Source: Limosilactobacillus coleohominis 101-4-CHN
GTDB lineage: Bacteria > Bacillota > Bacilli > Lactobacillales > Lactobacillaceae
Direction: 5' to 3'
DNA: 64,000 nt
Assembly (NCBI RefSeq): GCF_000161935.1
Contig: NZ_GG698803.1
Span: 268,888-332,887 of the forward strand
Part shown: in pieces, positions 60,438 to 64,000 of the stretch
Position numbering within the stretch: the first letter of the stretch is position 1
How the letters are laid out: every line of letters begins with the position of its first letter
The notes under the pieces: generated by a model
Databases searched by the model: none
The model's input: the letters and a program-made list of their open reading frames with translations, nothing else
What the model was told of the DNA's origin: nothing
Program-made: the position numbers and the translations under genes

Positions 60438-61328
60438 ATGGAAGAGCGACGAGGCAAAATTAAACAATTTCTGGCGGTCTTTTTCCACCATTTTCAAATG
60501 GCCCAAGTGTCAGCTTCGGCTGCTGTTTTAGCGTACTATTCGTTATTATCAATTTTTCCGGCAATCCTGGTAGTCGGCAATCTTCTACCAATGATCGGAA
60601 TCGATGCTAACACGGTGTTAGGTTATCTGCAGACGGCCGTTCCCGAGTCGGTGTTTGCCTTTATCAAACCAATCGTTTACGACTTTCTTCGCCATGGCAG
60701 TGGCGGGATTTTAACGACGGGGGCGGTCATTGCGCTATGGTCGACCAGCCAAGGAATTGCCGCCTTCCAACGGAGTGTTAACCATGCCTACGGGGTTGCC
60801 GAAAACCAAAATCCGATCATTAACCGGACGGTATCTTTTATCTGGATGTTGGTAGTCATTCTGATCCTGTTCTTAATGGCGTTAACCTACGGGATTGGTG
60901 AAGATTTGCTGCAAAGTCTGCAACCAATCTTCCGGTTCAACACGTCGTATATCAAGACCTTCGCCCAACTGAAATGGCCGGTTACGTTCTTCAGTCTCTT
61001 CATCGCGTTAACCCTGCTCTATTACTTCGTTCCCAACGCACGGGTGCGGTTACGGTATGTGGTAGTAGGGGCGGTAATTGTGGCACTCCTTTGGATGGGC
61101 CTGTCCCGCGTCTTTTCTATGTATGCCCAATTGCTTAGCCGGCGGGTTACGTCTTATAAGACAATCGGGGCTTTTATTGCTATGATGATTTGGCTGGATT
61201 TCTCTGGAATGTTGGTCATGATTGGGGCCACGATTAATGCAACCCTCCAAGAGGAGCACGAAGGCGAAATTGTGGAACGTCGTCACTTAATGCAGTGGAT
61301 TCGTGATACTCGTCAACAACGTCCATGA
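60438..61328 (+). CDS. YihY/virulence factor BrkB family membrane protein
   Basis: 296 residues. It has six membrane segments: AAVLAYYSLLSIFPAILVVGNLL, FLRHGSGGILTTGAVIALW, FIWMLVVILILFLMALTYG, PVTFFSLFIALTLLYYFVPN, YVVVGAVIVALLWMGLSRVFS and IGAFIAMMIWLDFSGMLVMIGATINATL. AYYxLLSIFPAIL and WSTSQGIAAFQRSVNHAYG are YihY/BrkB signatures. Family function is unclear, often annotated as ribonuclease BN in error. Confidence 0.92.
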   Translation: MEERRGKIKQFLAVFFHHFQMAQVSASAAVLAYYSLLSIFPAILVVGNLLPMIGIDANTVLGYLQTAVPESVFAFIKPIVYDFLRHGSGGILTTGAVIALWSTSQGIAAFQRSVNHAYGVAENQNPIINRTVSFIWMLVVILILFLMALTYGIGEDLLQSLQPIFRFNTSYIKTFAQLKWPVTFFSLFIALTLLYYFVPNARVRLRYVVVGAVIVALLWMGLSRVFSMYAQLLSRRVTSYKTIGAFIAMMIWLDFSGMLVMIGATINATLQEEHEGEIVERRHLMQWIRDTRQQRP

Positions 61329-61341
61329 GGGTACAAAAAAG

Positions 61342-61370
61342 GTCGGGATTCAAACGAATCCCGACTTTTC
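61342..61370. terminator. Bidirectional terminator after YihY and DUF2922
   Basis: GTCGGGATTC (61342-61351) pairs perfectly with GAATCCCGAC (61356-61365), flanked by A and T runs. Shared by YihY (plus) and DUF2922 (minus). Confidence 0.9.
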
Positions 61371-61372
61371 GT

Positions 61373-61600
61373 CTAGTCTTGTGAGGAATCAAAGATAACC
61401 TCATCAGTAGTGGTAACGTACTTGGCCGCCATGGCTTTCAAGTAGAGTAAGTCATCATCCTTTTGGAATAACTTACTTTCCACAATCTTATTCATGGCAT
61501 CCCGAACAGTTTGTTCAGTCAAACCGTCATTCGCGTAGTTCAACTTCAGTGAGTGGCCTTTACCTAAACTACCCTTGAAAGATAAACTCAGTGTTTTCAT
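61373..61600 (-). CDS. DUF2922 small protein
   Basis: 75 residues. KTLSLSFKGSLGKGHSLKLNYA...LTEQTVRDAMNKIVESKLFQ is the pattern of DUF2922, a short beta-alpha protein of Firmicutes of unknown function. It lies 15 bases after the DUF1659 gene, and such pairs usually occur together. SD GAGGACATTG is present. Confidence 0.83.
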   Translation of the reverse strand: MKTLSLSFKGSLGKGHSLKLNYANDGLTEQTVRDAMNKIVESKLFQKDDDLLYLKAMAAKYVTTTDEVIFDSSQD

Positions 61601-61615
61601 AGTTCAATGTCCTCC

Positions 61616-61822
61616 TTAGTCGTGAGCGAGTGTTTCAGCGTTCGTCAAAGTGATATTTTGCACTGTTTCACCAGTTAAGATCACAATTGCGTCGAGGAAT
61701 AGCGTGATTTGATCATCAGATGGGTTCGGGCAGATGTTATTAAATGTCCGGATTAGCCCATCTGGATGACGTTCACTAGTAACCTTGACTTGCAACTTGT
61801 TCGACTTAAATTGATGTTTCAT
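61616..61822 (-). CDS. DUF1659 small protein
   Basis: 68 residues. NKLQVKVTSERHPDGLIRTFNNICPNPSDDQITLFLDAI is the DUF1659 pattern. Function unknown. It is the first gene of a two-gene operon with DUF2922; TAGGAGTT is its SD. Confidence 0.8.
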   Translation of the reverse strand: MKHQFKSNKLQVKVTSERHPDGLIRTFNNICPNPSDDQITLFLDAIVILTGETVQNITLTNAETLAHD

Positions 61823-61920
61823 GATAAAAACTCCTAAAAAATAATTTTGTAAGGGTGATCACAACTTACATTTCCTAATAACGGCTGCTTAATCAAAAAG
61901 TACACGGAGAAATTTTAAAA

Positions 61921-62712
61921 ATGAAAAAAATTACTAAAATTGAAGCGCAAAAACGTAAAGGACGCTATAACGTCTACCTTGATGATCAATATGCCTTTCC
62001 GGTGGCGGAGAGTGTCCTGATTAAGTATCGGTTGATGAAGGGGATGGAACTGGATCAGAATCAGGTCGCCCAAATTACGACGGATGATCAGATTGCGAAG
62101 GCCTATGGACGGATGCTGGACTACCTTTCTCATCAATTAAGGACAGAAAAGGAGGTCATCCAGAAGCTTCAAGAAATTGAAACGCCGGAAGAATATTTTG
62201 AACCGATCCTCCAAAAACTCCGTGAAGAGCGTTTGCTTGATGATCATAATTACGCAATGAGCTATGTGCGGACGGTTATGAATACTGAACTGAAGGGGCC
62301 CAATGTGATTCGTCAGAAACTCAGATTGAAGGGTATTGGCGAATTAGATATTGATGCAGCGTTGGAGAAGTTTACGGATGAAAAACAGCTCGAGAATGCA
62401 ATCAAGCTGGCGCAGAAATTATTCAGACGTTACCGAAGTCAACCAACGCGGCGTCAAGAAGAGAAGGTCCGCCAGGGATTAATGACGAATGGGTATCAGG
62501 CGGATATTTTTAATCAGATTCAAGAAGCGGTGAAGCCAGAGGCGGATGCTGATCAGCAAAATGAATTGCTAGATCGGCAAGCAACTAAACTCCTGCGTCG
62601 TTACCAAAAATATCAAGGCTATGAGCGGCAAATGAAGCTCAAACAGGCACTATATCGTAAAGGGTTCGACCTCGATGACATTAATGAATGGGTTATGGAA
62701 CATTTAAATTAA
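61921..62712 (+). CDS. recX: RecX regulatory protein
   Basis: 263 residues. ITKIEAQKRKGRYNVYLDDQYAF and the three-helix repeats (YLSHQLRTEKEVIQKLQE, KLREERLLDDHNYAMSYVR, IRQKLRLKGIGELDIDAAL) are typical of the RecX/OraA family in Firmicutes. It binds RecA filaments and tunes recombination. recA is not adjacent in the window. SD is weak and the gene starts with AAGGAGAAATT-like bases (GGAGAAATT). Confidence 0.92.
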   Translation: MKKITKIEAQKRKGRYNVYLDDQYAFPVAESVLIKYRLMKGMELDQNQVAQITTDDQIAKAYGRMLDYLSHQLRTEKEVIQKLQEIETPEEYFEPILQKLREERLLDDHNYAMSYVRTVMNTELKGPNVIRQKLRLKGIGELDIDAALEKFTDEKQLENAIKLAQKLFRRYRSQPTRRQEEKVRQGLMTNGYQADIFNQIQEAVKPEADADQQNELLDRQATKLLRRYQKYQGYERQMKLKQALYRKGFDLDDINEWVMEHLN

Positions 62713-62819
62713 GTAAAAAGGACTTTTTCAATTGTTGATTTACTGGTATTATAGGATAGTTAGTGTAATACAACTTTTTATTTTATAAATTGAAATCGTT
62801 AGATAGGAAATTTAAAATC

Positions 62820-63461
62820 ATGAACAATTCATACAAAAAGCAGTCAGCTTGGTATTTGTTCTGGAAAAGATTAACTGATATTGTTTTATCAATCATTGCG
62901 TTAATCTGCTTTAGCCCAATCTTTCTTGTAGCTTGGATTATGTCCTTATTTGGTGAAAACAAAGGACCAGTATTTTTTAAGCAAACTCGAATTGGTAAAT
63001 ATGGTAAACCCTTTAAAATTTACAAATTCCGATCGATGATTGTAAATGCTGACGAGATTCTGCATTCAGATCCAGTTCTTTATCAAAAGTATGTGGACAA
63101 TAATTATAAATTGGAGCCTGAAGAGGATCCTCGAGTTACTAGATTGGGACATTGGTTGCGTAAGACATCAATTGACGAAATTCCACAGTTTATTAACATT
63201 CTTCGTGGAGAAATGAGTATTATCGGTCCGCGGCCAATTGTGAAAGAAGAATTGGTTGAATATGGTGATCGAGTGGATAAGTTTTTGTCAGTAAAGCCTG
63301 GAGCAATGGGATTATGGCAGGCCAGTGGACGAAGTAATATTGGTTATCCAGAACGTTGTGATCTAGAACTTAGTTATGTAGATCGAGCTTCATACTGGTT
63401 TGACATTAAAATTATGTTTAAAAACATCATTAGTATCTTCATGAGCACTGGTGCGTATTAA
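62820..63461 (+). CDS. Priming sugar transferase (undecaprenyl-phosphate phosphoglycosyltransferase)
   Basis: 213 residues from the ATG at 62820; a TTG 30 bases earlier has no SD. One membrane helix (TDIVLSIIALICFSPIFLVAWIMSLFG), then FKQTRIGKYGKPFKIYKFRSM, DPRVTRLGHWLRKTSIDEIPQF and IIGPRPIVKEEL, which are the monotopic phosphoglycosyltransferase motifs with the Asp-Glu catalytic pair in IDEIPQ. It loads the first sugar phosphate on undecaprenol for exopolysaccharide. It probably starts the locus that continues past the right edge. Confidence 0.93.
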   Translation: MNNSYKKQSAWYLFWKRLTDIVLSIIALICFSPIFLVAWIMSLFGENKGPVFFKQTRIGKYGKPFKIYKFRSMIVNADEILHSDPVLYQKYVDNNYKLEPEEDPRVTRLGHWLRKTSIDEIPQFINILRGEMSIIGPRPIVKEELVEYGDRVDKFLSVKPGAMGLWQASGRSNIGYPERCDLELSYVDRASYWFDIKIMFKNIISIFMSTGAY

Positions 63462-63472
63462 GGAGATTTGTT

Positions 63473-64000
63473 TTGGAGATTAAAGTATTAGTAGCGGCAC
63501 ATAAAAATTATCAAATGCCAACAGATCCGCTGTATTTACCAATTTTTGTTGGTAAGGATCTTCATCCTGATGTAAACCATACTTTCCAAGGAGACAATAC
63601 GGGAGATAATATTTCTTCTAAAAATGCCCATTACAATGAGTTAACAGCAATTTACTGGGGATGGAAAAATTTAGATGTGGATGCAATGGGCTTAGTACAT
63701 TATCGTAGATATTTGAGCCTAAAGGACGGAAAGTCGTTTGATAATATCTTATCAATGAATGAAGCTCAAAAGTTAATGACAGAATATGATGTTATTTTGC
63801 CCAAGAAGCGGAACTATTATATTGAAACAAATAAGTCCCACTACCTACATGCTCATGAACATGAACCGTTTGAAATCATGGAAAAAGTGATTAAATCAGA
63901 GTATCCAGAGTATGCTAAATCTTTTAATAAAGTAATGAATCGAACGTGGGCACACATGTTTAATATGTTCATTATGAAGAAACAACCACTTGATGAGTAT
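63473..64000 (+). CDS. DUF4422 glycosyltransferase (partial)
   Basis: 176 codons seen, gene continues past the right edge. TTG start at 63473 with AAGGAG 7 bases upstream and 11 bases after the sugar transferase. The translation EIKVLVAAHKNYQMPTDPLY, DNISSKNAHYNELTAIYWGWKNL, MGLVHYRRYL and HMFNMFIMKKQPL matches DUF4422 capsular polysaccharide glycosyltransferases, in which the FxGDxTGDNIS and HYRRY motifs recur. It adds a galactose-type sugar in EPS synthesis. Confidence 0.9.
   Translation, partial: MEIKVLVAAHKNYQMPTDPLYLPIFVGKDLHPDVNHTFQGDNTGDNISSKNAHYNELTAIYWGWKNLDVDAMGLVHYRRYLSLKDGKSFDNILSMNEAQKLMTEYDVILPKKRNYYIETNKSHYLHAHEHEPFEIMEKVIKSEYPEYAKSFNKVMNRTWAHMFNMFIMKKQPLDEY

Overview
The window looks like chromosomal DNA of a moderately AT-rich lactic acid bacterium of the Lactobacillaceae, most like Limosilactobacillus. 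The clues are YSIRK-type/LPQTG surface proteins with mucus-binding-like repeats, a stand-alone glutamate-cysteine ligase of about 500 residues, an L-2-hydroxyacid dehydrogenase, DUF2922/DUF1659 small proteins and strong AGGAGG-type ribosome binding sites. I do not assign a species.

Region 1 (1-11191, all minus strand) is the replication/early part of a prophage. In transcription order it holds a sigma-like regulator, small genes, a DUF2800 nuclease-like protein, a DUF2815 protein, a family A DNA polymerase, a DUF4406-like protein, a D5-type primase-helicase, a VRR-NUC nuclease, an SNF2 helicase, an ArpU/DUF1492-type late regulator, an HNH endonuclease, the terminase small subunit and a ParB-like protein that runs off the left edge. 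No integrase, repressor or att site is visible.

Region 2 (11570-24214) is an AT-rich defence island directly against the prophage: a Hachiman-like pair (hamA-hamB) whose HamA lacks the usual Glu of its nuclease motif; a composite restriction-modification locus (C-protein-like regulator, cytosine-5 methyltransferase, PLD-type nuclease, Z1 ATPase, Vsr-fold endonuclease); an AbiH protein; and a HEPN protein preceded by a structured, repeat-bearing leader. Two gene-poor stretches (20628-21172 and 22439-22999) separate the modules.

Region 3 (24409-45770) is ordinary chromosome with accessory inserts: a CPBP protease, a membrane-anchored methyltransferase, an Rpn nuclease, an ABC transporter, a large BspA/LPXTG adhesin, nucleotide and DNA repair enzymes, a secreted hydrolase, glutamate-cysteine ligase, a hydroxyacid dehydrogenase, a LOG protein, a Gfo/Idh/MocA oxidoreductase and a DEAD-box helicase.

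Region 4 (45771-64000) holds tRNA-Arg(CCT), a 1604-residue mucus-binding-like adhesin, a UDP-GlcNAc 2-epimerase, a Fic toxin module, a nonsense-mutated Rpn copy, GtrA, flavodoxin, methionine aminopeptidase, an LtaS-like membrane sulfatase, YihY, RecX and the start of an exopolysaccharide locus (priming sugar transferase, DUF4422 glycosyltransferase).

Two themes recur. Mononucleotide G tracts of 7-9 lie upstream of or inside membrane and surface genes (25334, 27323, 45987, 57987) and look like phase-variation candidates. Three Rpn nuclease paralogues are present, one intact, one truncated and one with a single nonsense codon. The best candidates for something undescribed are the five-gene methyltransferase/PLD/Z1/Vsr locus, the HamA variant, and the HEPN gene with its 30-nt repeats.
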